From: Saccoglossus kowalevskii
Taxonomy: Eukaryota; Hemichordata; Enteropneusta; Harrimaniidae
Direction: 5' to 3'
Assembly: GCF_000003605.2 (NCBI RefSeq)
Contig: NW_003158732.1
Location: 28,027-84,516, forward strand
DNA: 56,490 nucleotides
Below the pieces are notes generated by a model. It worked only from the letters and a program-made list of their open reading frames with translations. It did not search any database and was not told the DNA's origin. A program made the translations under genes and the position numbers. Below are positions 1-13,580 of the stretch, in pieces; positions within the stretch are counted from its first letter, which is position 1, and every line of letters starts with the position of its first letter.

Positions 1-650
1 TGACTGTGGTGACTGTGGCGACTGTGGTGTGGTGACTGTGGTGACTGTGGTGTGGTGACTGTGGTGACTGTGGCGACTGTGGCGACTGTGGTGACTGTGG
101 TGACTGTGATGACTGTGATGAGTGGACTATGGTGACTGTGGCGAGTGTGGCGAGTGTGGCGACTGTGGTGACTGTGGTGACTGTGATGACTGTGGTGACT
201 GGCGACTGTGGCGACTGTGGCGACTGTGGCGAGTGTGGTGACTGTGGTGACTGTGGTGACTGTGGTGACTGTGGCGACTGTGGTGACTGTGGCGACTGTG
301 GCGACTGTGGCGACTGTGGTGACTGTGGTGACTGTGGTGACTGTGGTGACTGTGATGAGTGGACTATGGTGACTGTGGCGAGTGTGGCGACTGTGGTGAC
401 TGTGGTGACTGTGATGACTGTGGTGACTGGCGACTGTGGCGACTGTGGCGACTGTGGCGAGTGTGGTGACTGTGGTGACTGTGGTGACTGTGGTGACTGT
501 GGCGACTGTGGTGACTGTGGCGACTGTGGCGACTGTGGCGACTGTGGTGACTGTGGTGACTGTGGTGACTGTGGCGACTGTGGTGTGGTGACTGTGGTGA
601 CTGTGGTGTGGCGACTGTGGCGACTGTGGCGACTGTGGCGAATGTGGCGT
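1..650. repeat. 9-bp satellite (TGACTGTGG)n with higher-order period
   Basis: Tandem TGACTGTGG/CGACTGTGG units run from the window edge to about 645. A landmark variant, AGTGGACTAT, occurs at 121 and 358, marking a 237-bp higher-order repeat whose second copy lacks one 9-mer. Since 9 is a multiple of 3, the frames stay open and give low-complexity CGD or VTV peptides; these are not genes. Confidence 0.95.
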
Positions 651-2849
651 TTTAACTTAATAGTCAGATAAATGATATGAGTTTACTTCGGTGATGATAA
701 CAAGTAAAGTTATTAGCGTGACCAAGGTGTATTTACATCGGTTACTCAGGCAACAAATGGACTGCCGGTCACACTTAACTAAAGTACGCGAGACAAACAG
801 TATCTTGGGAACTCCTTGATGTCTTAGCGTATAATTAGATATAGTTTCAGGTGCATTCCTTTGTCGGAATTCATTGCGAAACAGAGCGAATAGATTCCGA
901 ACATGTCGGTCCCTGGACAATAAACTTATGTGTAATCAAGAAAGCCTGTCAGTCTCGATAAAAGCTGACTGCCGCTCACTTCTGTAATTTCATATCCGCT
1001 TTGAATATATTTCACAATGTTGTATATTGCCCGTACACCGTCACCCGGCACTCATACAACCCGCAATAGCATAGTACAAGAAAAAATGTTTGTTAGTTTG
1101 TAAGTATAAATTATATACATACTTTTATCCGGAAATGCACGCCCTCAGGCTCCCACTGTACAAAAACCATCTCACTTTTGGATTACTAGTATCCGATAAC
1201 GCGAGATGAAACTAAACACAACGAGACTTGACAAAGTAGATTACAGTGCGTATTTATACCGTAACAAACAGTACTTTCCGAATCATTATCATCACGATTT
1301 CTATAAAGCGCCCGAAGCATCCGTTAAATAGCGAGCGGCGTTCCGTCACAGGGAGATTGATTGTGTTTACATCGGTTACCCGAACAACAAAAAGACTGTC
1401 ACGTCCGCTTTAAATCCGGTGTCCGCAAAAAACGAGAACTCAATCCGAGGCGAATTATGTTACCTTGCCGGAATCATCTGACAATTCTTTGCGGGTTTCC
1501 GTGTATTGTTCCAACTGAGAGATGTTGATGTTAGCGGAGTCTGTCCAATGTATTCAAGTTCTCGAGCTTATTATCTAATGGTTGGTTTGGCGCAACAGTA
1601 ATTAAGGCTCACTGTTTGTCAAGTACTACGTTTTTATTCCACAATTTAAATATGTCACGCTTACTAAGAAGTAATACCAATCATAGGTTCGCGTTGATTG
1701 ACTAGAATTGACCAGCGGGCAAAATAATCGGATAGGCAAATGTTCCACTCCAAGATGAGACTCGAGCTCAAATTAACAAACACAATGTAATAGGTCGCTA
1801 CCCAGTTAAACCCTCGAGTGTTATTTTTACTTGCTATAATTGAGCTATGGGTCAGTGTGACCTCATGTGACCTCGTTTCTCTCATGCTTAAACATAACAC
1901 AAGACTAGCACCGCCTTTTTTTGCCATCGCTACATTATATGACCTGGCACGGAGGTATTATCAACAGTGTATGGGATTTGGAAGTTTGGAAGCAATAACG
2001 CTCATGTATGCAAATATACTATCGATCCCGTTAATCCGTTTAGCAGTTGGAAGAGAAGCTTTAATATTCGATTAGAGCAATTTGAAAGTACTGTAAAACA
2101 CGTCTTTTTAGCTAGCATGATATTTTAGGTAATATAGCTAATCTGTAATTACGCTAATTCAAGATGTCACTAACATGAATTTAAAATAAATATATTCTCA
2201 CATTGAGATTATTGGCATTTTAGCCAAATTAAGATTCAGTTAATTCATGCCTTAAGTCAAATTCGCTAAAATGACACGAAGCTATTTCAAAGTGTTTTAC
2301 AGTAAGTTATTTCAAAATGACTTAATAAAACAAGAGAGTTTTGAGTTTATTTTATTGAAAACCCCATGAAAAGAAGCAATAATCAGAACACAAAAATATA
2401 AGTGGCGGGTGCAGACACGTCTGCTGAGAACCAAAGGCGGTAGGTTTTATTGCGTGATATTTCCGTTCACCCGGTAATGCGATTACTGAGACAACACATG
2501 TAATCTAAGCGGACAGGTAAAGTGGGTTCAATGGGGCGTGACGTTATCGTGCCCGCTGTGGGCTTGGGAACTTAGTTTCGCAGTGTATAGACGAATATGC
2601 CTTCTCTATTTTTACTCGACGAGCATACAGATCATGGATCGGTGATACCCCGGTGTGCAGTGGTCTTGGCGAAAGGTTATGTGACGAATACAACACGCGT
2701 AAAATGGTTGGTTAACTTTCGGTTGGCTATTCAAGCCGCAATTCAGACAGAATTTGGTAATTTCAATGATCGCATGTCGAAATACGCAAACTTGGATAAT
2801 AGTATGTTTCATAGATTTTACATACGTTATACTAGTTGGGAAGATTTAT
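651..2849. other. intergenic, nothing recognised
   Basis: AT-rich DNA with only short, unconvincing ORFs on both strands. No splice-supported exon, transposon domain or RNA gene was recognised. Confidence 0.6.
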
Positions 2850-3015
2850 TTAAAGCGGAGGGGTCGTCACCTGCGCATGTGCGGGAATTGAGTCCCAAGC
2901 GACGATAACAACACATGCTAAAAACGCAAAGGCTCATGAGTAGACGGGTGTTTTGTAGACAATGACACGCTATGGCCATTTGCCGCATGCGCAGGTGTCG
3001 ACTCTCCCGCTTTAA
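2850..3015. mobile_element. short TTAA-flanked MITE (family 1, copy C)
   Basis: TTAA at 2850-2853 and 3012-3015 brackets a 158-bp element. Its ends are inverted repeats: AGCGGAGGGGTCGTCACC on the left and, reverse-complemented, AGCGGGAGAGTCGACACC on the right, both continuing into TGCGCATG. TTAA duplications suggest mobilisation by a piggyBac-like transposase (inference). A 103-aa ORF at 2597-2908 runs into it and is probably chance. Confidence 0.7.
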
Positions 3016-3544
3016 TCACAAATCGGCGTTTAGAGATAACCTAATGTTTAACAAAGTCGTCCATAGCGTCAGTTGCCGGTCTTGCTGACTGTTCAGTGTG
3101 TATACGTCTACGGTGTTTAATGTGCTTGTAAATGTGTGTTCAGTATATTAGATCGCAATGTTCAATGCCATGTATCTAGTACTATATATTTACTTCACGT
3201 GTTGAAATATATTCTGATATATTTCAGCGGAATAAATTAAAGAAATCATGACATATATACTTGCAGAGCGAAGCCCTTCGATGTCCGTTCAGACCACGTT
3301 TCACATTTAAACAAAACTGTATTTCGCGATACATAGTTCTTTATCTTGGAGTTTTTTTCAAAGATACAATTTTTCGTAATTAACAAAAAGAATAATTGTT
3401 TTATTTTGTTATCAATAGAGCCTTTAGTACGCAAATTATGTAATTAAGTTCGCTGGCATGTATTTAACCTAATAAATGCAAAAATGAACAGTTTGGAACA
3501 ATTTCCATCGAAATTTATGTTATTCCAAATAATTCGTGACAACC

Positions 3545-4620
3545 ATAAATACTCCTTTTTTTACAACACTTGATTTCTTTTCCATATTAAACCGAATGAA
3601 AACATTGTCACAGGTATTCAGTACCTATATGCTGATAGTAAACTTACAGAGGTTAATATATATTTTGGGTCTATTCTGTCAAAAGTGTGACATGACAGTT
3701 AAAACGACAAAACTTGTGTGTGTGTGTTTTAGAAAAGGGGGTAACAGGGCCCGTTTGGAAAAATGGTTTCTCTATGGCAACGCCATCGAGGTAACTCGTT
3801 ATTATAAGTATTTAGGTCTTGTCCTAACCTCTAGAAACCCAAAAGATGTCGCAAATCTGGCAGAACAAGCAAACGTTTTTGGTCTTATAGCAATTGCAGG
3901 AAGACATGTAGGGTGGTTTCCTTTAAACTCACATTCCAAATTGTTTGATTCACTGATATTACCGATTTTGCTTTTACAGATCTGAGATTTGAGGCTTACA
4001 ATTCTTTGAAGCAATTGAAAAGATACAACATAAGTGGTGCCAAATATTTCTGGGTCTACCTCCGATCGCCGCAAATGAGGCAGTTATTGGATAATGTGGT
4101 CGTATACGTATTGCAAATATAAAGCATCACGGTAGTATAAACTTTTGGCTAAATATACTTGTACTCCCCCGCATAGATTACTTCATCAATCCTACTGCAT
4201 GCTTTTCAGCTTAAACGAGTCGGGCAGGGTTAGCTGGGCTTCATCCATTAAACATATGTTTATATTCTTGTGGTTTTGGCTATGTGTCGATAATAAACGA
4301 AATAAAAACGAACACGTTAATTTATGTCACGTGTTCAGAATGTCTGCCGTCAATGTGTTTTCATAATTCTGTTGTGGTTGCCCCCCCTCCCCGGGTATTG
4401 AAGAGGGAAAACACGAAAGCTATGAAAGCATCAAAAGATTTTTTTAAATTAATAATTTAGTAGATGTGAAAGATGAATTTGAACTCCTTCTTGTGTGTCC
4501 TGTCTATCAATTGCTGAGGGCACAATTCATACCACACCAATTCATAATGCATCCGAATGATTTCAAATTTCCATCTTTATTACGTTCCACGAACACACTA
4601 TAGACAATACCCGTGGTTTT
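3545..4620 (+). mobile_element. decayed LINE (non-LTR retrotransposon) reverse transcriptase fragment
   Basis: The conceptual translation shows an RT C-terminal half: a YADS box at 3628-3639 (normally YADD), then MTVKTTKLVCVCFRKGG, YYKYLGLVLTS and LFDSLILPILL. After frame breaks come IEKIQHKWCQIFLGLPP (about 4000-4060) and a late DEFELLLVCPVYQLL-type region (about 4470-4520). Stops and frameshifts are numerous and the catalytic Asp pair is broken, so it is dead. The C-terminal layout resembles CR1/L2 or Jockey-like LINEs; the clade is not resolved. Confidence 0.8.
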
Positions 4621-6603
4621 TTTGGTGAAAATAGCTCGATCTATCTACCATCAGTAGATCGTTCTCTATTAACATTCGTGTGTTTACATATAATTTCGCC
4701 AAACTCGACCATTCTGCCATGGATCACATAATTATACGCTGTTCAAATCTACATCCTTAAATAACTAGAAGCCACACTAGAAAGCACAAGCTTTTTGAAA
4801 CTACGCGGTTGTTAATATCCGAAACTGTAATATTTGTATGCAGCGTCATTGCGTGATTTAAATCGAAAAGCAGCCGCGGAGACGGTTTTTATAAAGGTCA
4901 CTGTGGGAGAATCTCGATATTAAGGGATTTATTTTCCATCTACTCCGTAATTGAAGTTTTCAGTAGAACGCATCCTAATCGTCGTCTATGTGATATTGCT
5001 TGAAATATTTTGGCGCGTTTGAATATTTTCTATCCTACGGCCATATATTTAACGTTGGTGTGTAGTGAAGTCGTTTGCGATGTACTTTTGAATCGTTTCT
5101 TCTAGCGCACGAGGTAGGCGTTGTACATGAATGCTAGAACAGACGACGCGGTGGGCCATTCATGGCCTTTGAAGAATGGTTGTCGCTAGGGTATTAAGTA
5201 CTGAAGTAAGCTAACTGGGAATCATAGAGGCCAGTCAAATTACGCGTACAATTAATGCACAGTGACGGGGTGCGGTGTACTCTACTATAATGCTATAGTA
5301 AGCGAGTTCAATATACTCCCAGACGGATGTAAATATTACATAAATAGGTTATGATTTGTTGATAAAAAAACAAAACAACGATGACGTATTCTAATAGTAA
5401 AGCCACTCGAATGTTCAAAAACCGGCACATACCACTAGCATCGGTGAATTTTGATAGTTTTCCACAAGTGTCTTCATTATCAGTTTCTATCTCGAGGTGT
5501 GCCCAGTGGCGATCGATATCACACTGGATGCCGCGTTTTATCTGAACATGAGTGTATCAAGTCTCCCCGTCTGACCGATCAACCGCTGTTTTTAATCAAC
5601 TCCAGTGTATTCAACATGTTCACGGAATATACTATTTTCAGCGACCAGCCCTACAGTGTTGTTTCTTCGTAATTGCGAATTCCGTCTCACGCGTCTATAT
5701 AAAGCCGGTACAATGATAGCGTGAGTGTAGAGGGTTTAATGAATTGACAAAATGTAAAAAAAAAAGAAAAAAGACGGCGTTAGTTTCGAATCGCTATTCA
5801 TGACCGTTGGTTAGTGAACATCCTCGTGTTGCTGCTTAATGGATACGCACGCATCAACCGAGGATACCCCAATACATGTAGTATAAACAACAACACTGTT
5901 GTTGCAGTAAATATTCACGGGGATGACAACGACTGTGAGGACGACCATGTGTTGCTATACACCATCTAACGCAATTAAACGCAATGCGCAAGGCTAATTT
6001 GTGTTTCTCTCCATAAAATCAGAAAACAGTTGATCGAATTTACCCTTCTCTTTGAAGATCTATCTTGCCCATGGCTAGAAACCGTCGCCATGGTTCCCAT
6101 GTACTTGAGTTGATAGAGCTACCCATGCTCATTTGCCCTTCTCAGTGTTCCCACCGGTAAGGTGAAATCGACATATTAGAAGATAATTATCCGTACTTTA
6201 AGATGCAATCGCCCAACGCGTGGCCGTGTTATTAAACTATCCTACTCAGGTGATATATTTTTTTATTCGTGTTTATTTCAAAATGATATGAATAATCGTT
6301 GATATTTCCTTGCCAATAGGACCTATAGATCATCCGTATCATTAAACGCAATCTTCGGGCTGCTTCCGAAAGGTCGAAATAAATCATGGTGGCGCAGGAA
6401 ATGTACTTAATCGTTGAAATATACACTGCCACTCAACAATACTTAATCACAACTATCGTAACGGTTGACCTATTTACTGGCTCAACAAGCGTTTCAACTT
6501 GTCTTGTGAATCATTTCGGGTTGCCGTGGTCACTTTATTTTGCACCTGAAATGTCAATGCTACAATTCCGTTTAGTTCAATTACAAAATAAATAAAACCT
6601 TAC
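4621..6603. other. intergenic, nothing recognised
   Basis: No exon, transposon terminus or RNA gene recognised. There is a small poly-A tract near 5757-5772. Confidence 0.6.
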
Positions 6604-6740
6604 CTGGCGTAGCTCCTTGAAATAAGTCGCTTTTTTTCTTGAACCACGGAATCAATAAATCGATATCGACGTCTTTGCGATCGTTCGGTTGTTGCGAAAT
6701 CACTGAAATCGCCTTCTCCAATATGTGGCTCATTTTGCAT
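6604..6740 (-). CDS. possible first coding exon of an unidentified gene
   Basis: The frame is open from about 6970 to 6604 and ends at a near-perfect donor, CAG|GTAAGG (GTAAGG at 6598-6603). The first usable ATG is at 6738-6740 and would give 45 residues starting MQNEPHIGEGDF, with a basic stretch RSQRRRYRF. Two CRE-like sites lie about 290 bp upstream. The protein family is not recognised and no following exon was found below 6.6 kb, so it may be a chance ORF. Confidence 0.28.
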
Positions 6741-7019
6741 TGCTACATCAGTGGAGCCGGTACCTGTCCAATTCGTTACTGTACACGTGCGACGTCGTGT
6801 GCGTCGTTTGGATGGAACGGGTAAAATAGCTGTGATCGAAGCCGCAGTCGTCCAGGTTGTGCGTTCTTTATCGAAGCGAGACAGGTTTTTGAATGGCAAT
6901 CGCAAATCGTGTGTGTCGATAAGATGGCGCTGTCTATTAAATGCAAAAGCTGAGTGGCGTCTGAGTTGACGAATCGCCGTTCAAATATGTCGAAAGTCGT
7001 CAGTGTCTTGTCGAGTTCA

Positions 7020-7037
7020 TTACGTCATCTGACGTCA
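7020..7037. promoter_or_regulatory. paired CRE-like sites
   Basis: TTACGTCA (7020-7027) and a palindromic TGACGTCA (7030-7037), the consensus for CREB/ATF factors, two bases apart. They lie upstream of the possible minus-strand exon at 6604-6740, which makes a promoter role plausible but unproven. Confidence 0.4.
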
Positions 7038-10000
7038 CATACTTATATCACTTAATATCAATGGGAGCAAGTTTCCATGCTGAGGTACAAGATCATAGAA
7101 TTTCAGATGCACGATTTGTATACTCCCCAGGCAGAATGTGGAACATGCTACCGTGCTCAGGCTGCTGTCGAGTACCTCCGTCGACGAAAGCTCCTAAAAA
7201 CGAAAAGCAAAAGCGAGATTTAAATTACGTGTAATGGGCCTTTGTACCTTTTTGCCGAAGTGAAATCAACAATACTTAACTTCACGGACATTATGCACCG
7301 ACAGACTGTGATCTGGTGCAGTCACGGTCAATGGAACTGTTCATTTTTTGAGGGCAGGGGAACATTTTGCAATTTTCTAAATAGAAACTTCTTGGTGGTA
7401 AGGAGCAATTTTGATATCTTTTTAGGGGAGGACATTGTAAAACTTTATAGCGTGGGGTATCCCAATCCTATATTTTTTCTATGATACACGTTTGGAAAGA
7501 GCGGGAAAGAATGTCTTTACAGAGGGGAAAATTCAAAGGAATATTTTGCATGGCAGGGAAAACTATTCCAAAATAGATGATGTAGGGATTCAGATCCCAA
7601 AAATATTTGGGGAGCAGGTAAAGAAATCAAATGAATTTGGAGTTTAATTGAGGAATTCTCTGTCCGTAAAAGGAGTTTAAAAACAGCTTCAAATTTCCCT
7701 TTTTAGTCTAAATTACTAGTCAGTCCAACATGTAATTTGTAATGAAAAGAACACTATTTAAGTTATATCGCTTCATTGACTGTTCCTGTATGATACCAAA
7801 AAGCCGGCAGCAGCTTCTGTGATTTCAATTATTTTGAAGGTCAAGTTGAATTTATCCATGCGTAAGTGTGTTTCGCCATGTTGGGTTTGTGTAAAGAGTA
7901 AAACAATTATTTTAATCATCTTTAACAAGGATATATAAGTATATCATTTCAAGGTTTGTATAACTTTGAATTACATTTCGTGATTAATTGCTCCCATAAC
8001 TCCTAATGAAATGCGATGTTAGAAGACGTTGATAGTATGAATACGGCGAGGATAATAACACTGACAGTGAACATGGCATGGGTTCGTCAGCCACTCACTT
8101 TATACATACAGTGTCTCGTAAACCGCTTAATTTTCCGAGAGGGCAATTTTCGCCAATTTCGCTAGTCAGTGAAAATATCGACAGTTTGTATCAATGTAAA
8201 TTTCTCTGGATTCCTACCACTTGGAATCTCGGTCACTTTCGCGAATTGTTGTCTTCACAAGTATTTCTAGTAGTGAAAGTTAAACGCTCACAGTATGCAG
8301 CGCAATGGTACCCACACATTCGCAGAATCAGAACCCACCCACACTGAAACCTACTACAGCAGCGCTCTTAAAACGCGTCGTGTTCGACGTGGGTCCCGTG
8401 CGACAATTACACTGTTCGTGGTCTAAGCGAAATACGGACGCTACGCAACACGACGACTGTTGCTGTTAGATTGTTGAAACGAGAAAAGAAACATTTTATC
8501 GCACACTGTATAGAGCTGAGCTCACTCTGTGGATGAAATAAAGACTGAAAACTCGAAGACTGCAACCAACTATTACCGGTCTAGTCGAAGTGGGATTGTA
8601 TTCCGAAACACCTGAGATGAAACGGGTCGGAGAGTTCACTCAAATAAACAAATTCTGCTGCAATATCCATTTCTTTGTAGAAGGGCAATTAACAACAACC
8701 TGAAACATTACTATACGCTTCGTAGACTATCCAATATCGCAACACACTCAGTACGCGTACAGGCGAGGTCTAGGTCTTTACTAAGTACGGCGCAGATTTT
8801 TGCCTTGTCCACACTTACATACATCCCAGCACCAGCGCCGTCCGAGTAAACTGTCGTCTAATATAAGTCAGTGACTTTTCTTCGTGGTTTTTCGAAAGAC
8901 GTCGAATACTGAAAATCTGTTTTAGTCCTGGTCGTTACCCTCGTTACGGAGTTACACAGATTAACTATAATATATCACTGCGTATCAACGTTTCATTAAT
9001 ATCCATGCCCGTGGAGTGAATCATACACCGATGATAAATTCAAGGAAGAGATTAATATATTCACATATATTATATGTTGGTACAGTGTGTCAATGTGTAA
9101 GTACTACGACGTACTAAACCAATACGCGCTAACTGTGAGAAGCTACCAGACTAGGGCCAAGTACCTTCGTATTCTATTCTGATTGGTTAACGTAGACGGT
9201 TTCGGAAGAACCACACAATCCAAAGAGCCAGTAAAGAAGACGTTAACAGTGAAAATAACTCGTACCACGTAGTACACATCTCACATAATAGACATTTTCA
9301 GGACGTAAAAATCAATTAATAATTGTTTTTTTATAAAAATGTTTTAAATCATGTCGACCTAGGTTAGTACGATTTTCATATAATATTGCAGTAACATAAT
9401 GTATTCTTCTAATCGTGAATTCGATACACTGGTGGTTTACCTGAATACTCAATACGCCTCCGTTGTATTCAGTTAAGATGTCTAGCAGACCTCGGCGACC
9501 TTGGTTCCGAGTCAAATACTAAATCTAGAGAACTGGTTAACTGACGTCACAAAGCACCAGGTGATAGTTATCACACAAAAAATACAGTTGTCTTAATTAA
9601 TAAAGACTGGCTTATCGGCACAAAGAAACAACTTTTCAGGCCAGCTATACCGGAGTTTGAAAAGCTAGTTTGGAAAACAAATTCCAATTCATTGTTGAGA
9701 CACGTCGACCGTGGACACAATTCGGTCAGTGACTTCTAAATATCCGTCATATTGTAATCATTTCATTACACCACAGGTGCGTGTTTTGCATGTCGGGCGT
9801 TGTGTATCACGACTGGCATAGTAACAGTGTTTCCCTTTGGAAGCAGCCCATATCGGAAACCGAGCACGACAATGAGAATTATAATTTGTGGTATTTATTA
9901 TAATTTTTTTTTTTCAAAAATATACTAATCGAGTTTCTAAATTTGAAATCAGCGCCGAGTGACGCTTTAAATTCAGTTTGTTTACAAAATAATATAATTG

Positions 10001-11299
10001 TATGAATCTTGCATTTGTATCACATTATTTTTCACGGGACACATATTCAAATAGATTCTAAATTAAATGTAAATATATGTTAACTTTATACAGTTCAAGC
10101 CATTTACTACCGAGTCTTGAACAATAGTCTTTACCGTTATGAAGAACGCACGTACACAACTAGGTATTCACTTCATGCCGCAATGTTGGCTATAGTCGGG
10201 TCACGTGAATATAGTATTACATATATCTGGAAATGAAATGTACATCTTATAATATTATACTAGTATCTTCCTTGTACAATATATGTGTTGTACAGTGGAG
10301 GTTTCATTGGATCAGTATTGCATGGTGGTTTAAAAATAGATAAACAGTTATGCAGAAACGAGTGTATTGGTAGCGAAACACCAGTCAAATTGTTGACAGA
10401 AAGCATATACGTCCAGTCAACTTGAACATGAATATCGGGTGAACACGTCACAAGACATATCAATTTATCAACCCGATGTGTCATCGCCATCATCTAGACA
10501 CGATTCTGCTCAGAAAAAACTGACACAACAAGCCCACAAGTACGCTATCATGTTATACTACGCCATACCATCTGAAATGCCCCCCCCCAAGTATATTGAT
10601 ATTGATATTGGAACGCGAGGAGGAGTGTATTGTACAAAATATCAGATATTGTCAAACGTTGGAGTATATTTATTCGAAACTACATTTTTTTAGTTTGCAA
10701 TGGCGATGTTTATCATAACGAAATTGGTATGTTTTGGAGGTTTGCATTGAACTAACAAAGAAACAAATGACTTACTTGTGTCGCACGAACACACTCTAGG
10801 CTACTCTCGCCTCGGAACTCACTTTCCTGTCGAAAGTATTAATTTATTTGCATCGACTCGTCTTTATATTGTTCACAACAATGGAACTGTGGTCTTTGTT
10901 TGCAAGTTTTTTTCCTTCTGATGACCTAGTGATGCCCGTTCAGGTCACTTCGACCATGTTTAAAAACTGCCATGAAAACCACGAACAGTCCACATAAACT
11001 TAAAGAAACAATTATTTAGCATTCAGCACGGTTACCCAGAAATCTGAAATGGAGTCTTTGTCTCCCGAAACTTCGATGTTCGCAACACGTTAATACGAGT
11101 ATTAGTAAAGCGTTAATAACAATGTATATGCACAAAGGTTGCGACAATACCTGTTAAACAACCGTTCTGTAAAGCCCAACCCTTTATTCATCGCGGAGAC
11201 GATATTGTTACGTATAAATGGTGGAATATGAATGGCACACCCCGGCTTTTTATGGGCTCTCGTATGTGTACCTACCCAGTGATAACAATTTCAACGCTG
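7038..11299. other. intergenic, nothing recognised
   Basis: AT-rich, with short ORFs only. Around 7480-7620 there is purine-rich repetitive-looking sequence. No gene or transposon domain recognised. Confidence 0.55.
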
Positions 11300-11421
11300 C
11301 AGTGGCGGATCTAGGGGGAGGGGGTTCTTGAAAAAATTATTCAATTTGTTTTTAACTTAGTCTGGTGATTTTAAAGTTTGAACCCCCCCCCCCCCATACA
11401 AAAATCCTGTATCCACTCTTG
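11300..11421. mobile_element. hAT-like MITE with CAGTGGCGGATC terminus
   Basis: The left end CAGTGGCGGATCTAGGGGG and the right end CCTGTATCCACTCTTG are imperfect inverted repeats; the interior carries G and C runs. CAGTGGCGGATCTAG ends are typical of non-autonomous hAT elements in animals. An 8-bp target duplication could not be placed securely (CGCTG is shared). Confidence 0.5.
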
Positions 11422-11504
11422 CGCTGATACACAACTCAACCTGCCCGTCCGCTACGACGACGAAGCATGAGTGCCCGGCATAAGTGTCTTACGCACCTAA
11501 TGCG

Positions 11505-11700
11505 GCGGCACGAAATTTTGCGGGGGGGGGGGGTCTGCTCGCCATCCCTCGCGCCATAGGCGCGGCCGTACTTGGGGGTCCGGGGCATGCTCCCTTATAA
11601 GTTTTGAAATCTAGGCCCTCTGAAACGCTATTACCTGCATTTTGAGGGGCAATTTTTGCTGACACAAAGGGTTTCAGCTAGATTGGGGGGGCAGTCTTAT
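11505..11700. repeat. GC-rich dispersed repeat with G runs
   Basis: A 12-G run near 11521, then GGCGCGGCCGTACTTGGGGG and a TGCATTTTGAGGGGC segment, unlike the AT-rich flanks. It looks like a dispersed invertebrate repeat (from general familiarity); the class is unknown. Confidence 0.4.
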
Positions 11701-13366
11701 TTGAATCTTAATACAGGTGAACCAGATACTCTATTATGACACGTTTCTGCCTAATCAGCGCATGCGCAGTAAAACGTCAGTCTCGTTCCCCACTAAGATG
11801 AAGGACACGAACAGGATCTACGCATTTCAAACACGGATGAGTATATAGACAACTAAATCACTGTATTATGTCAGACATACTACTCTATTGGGATTATAAC
11901 TCGACAGCGTCATTTGTCTTAACTTTCGCAGTATTTTATTATTGAATTGCGGATGTCATTGGCAATCTGTCACTAACAATGGGTGATTGAAAGACGGCTC
12001 TATACATGACTGCACACGGTGAAAATATGAAAAAAATGAAATTAATAACATATGGATGGTTAATTCCGGTGAGAAGGAGAAATATAATTGAAACTGAATG
12101 CAATTCATTTTGAATACGGCATCGTCACGATGCTGTCCATATGAACCGAGCTGTACATCACTATGACAAAATCGTACGTTATCAAATTGTGCACATTGCA
12201 ATAGTGTGTGTACATTTGTTATATCATTATTGACATAATTTATTATTCAATCGATATAAATAAGATCCTAGTTTGTTTGTTTGTTTTAAATATGTATAAA
12301 TATTATTTTTTTATATATATATTATTTTATTTTATTTTATTTATTGTTTATTCACCGGTTTGGAAAACCCACAAAGAGATATTCACAGTAACACAGATAA
12401 GATTTAATGAAATAAAACAAATACACGCTGTACAATATTTTTAGTGAGATTTTCGTCTACAGAGTGCCGTCAATCTAGTTACCTGTTTTGTATTTGCACT
12501 ATTATTATGTCCTTGACTATTGTATTTGTATTTGAAATCGTGTAAGTATATTTACTGCGAGTCCAAGTTACCGAGATATTTTTTTACAATGAATTTGAAC
12601 ATATTTAGGTATTGATAATGAAAATGCTGTCTTTATTTTTTTGCTGGCAAATAATGTGCGAACGATGTTAACAAAAACGGGTTTCCTGATGTGCTTCCAT
12701 GGCAACACCGCAACCTTATCCCGACGTCATAGTCATTGACACCAATCATCCGCACAAATTTATTCCCAAGATTCCATACGAAACAGCTCCCTAAGAAATA
12801 CAGCGTGTCTTCTATTTTGAACATGCGCTGTATAACAAGTGCATAAATCAAATATTCACTAACATATTATCAGCGATTACTGAATATTTCATATCAAAGC
12901 TTAGTCACGATGCGGGGTTATCGCGGGATTTCAGAAGTTCGGAATACTAGTACACTTCAGTACCGGGCAAATCCGATATAATTGAACACATTGTCAGTCA
13001 GTAAACCGAACACAATATATTAAATAATTGCATCGTTTTTTGTTTTTTTTTTAGATATCGCATTCTAAATGAACATATTTTATCTGGGGTGAGAGGAATG
13101 AATACGTAGGCGAATAAAATATCGAAATATTTAACAAAAACAATACATTTTGCATTTACTTTAAATGAACGATTGTACGCATTTGTAACTTGTACTCTGT
13201 CGTAACAAAAAAAAAAAACCTTAAACAATGACCATGCCAGGAATCATTATTTTGTTTTATGCTACATGTAATCATTTGCCTATAAATGCGCACACCCTAG
13301 AATCCACGATGATATCCATGTTGAAGTTTTGTGGGGCTCTCATATACACCCAAGGCGCAGTTCGCA
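11701..13366. other. intergenic, nothing recognised
   Basis: Short AT-rich ORFs only, with an AT-rich low-complexity stretch near 12300-12350. No gene recognised. Confidence 0.55.
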
Positions 13367-13416
13367 NNNNNNNNNNNNNNNNNNNNNNNNNNNNNNNNNN
13401 NNNNNNNNNNNNNNNN
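13367..13416. other. assembly gap (50 N)
   Basis: Run of N directly before a long pentanucleotide tract, which probably caused the gap. Confidence 0.95.
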
Positions 13417-13580
13417 TTTTATTTTATTTTATTTTATTTTATTTTATTTTATTTTATTTTATTTTATTTTATTTTATTTTATTTTATTTTATTTTATTTT
13501 ATTTTATTTTATTTTATTTTATTTTATTTTATTTTATTTTATTTTATTTTATTTTATTTTATTTTATTTTATTTTATTTT
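13417..13580. repeat. (TTTTA)n microsatellite
   Basis: About 33 uninterrupted TTTTA units abutting the N gap; true length unknown. ORFs of repeated FYFIL across it are artefacts. Confidence 0.97.

Noticed and set aside
129..671. 180-aa ORF of CGD/VTV repeats
   Set aside because: Pure translation of the 9-bp satellite; no start context, domain or non-repeat sequence.
2597..2908. 103-aa plus ORF
   Set aside because: Its last 18 codons run into a MITE terminus; no domain or splice support.
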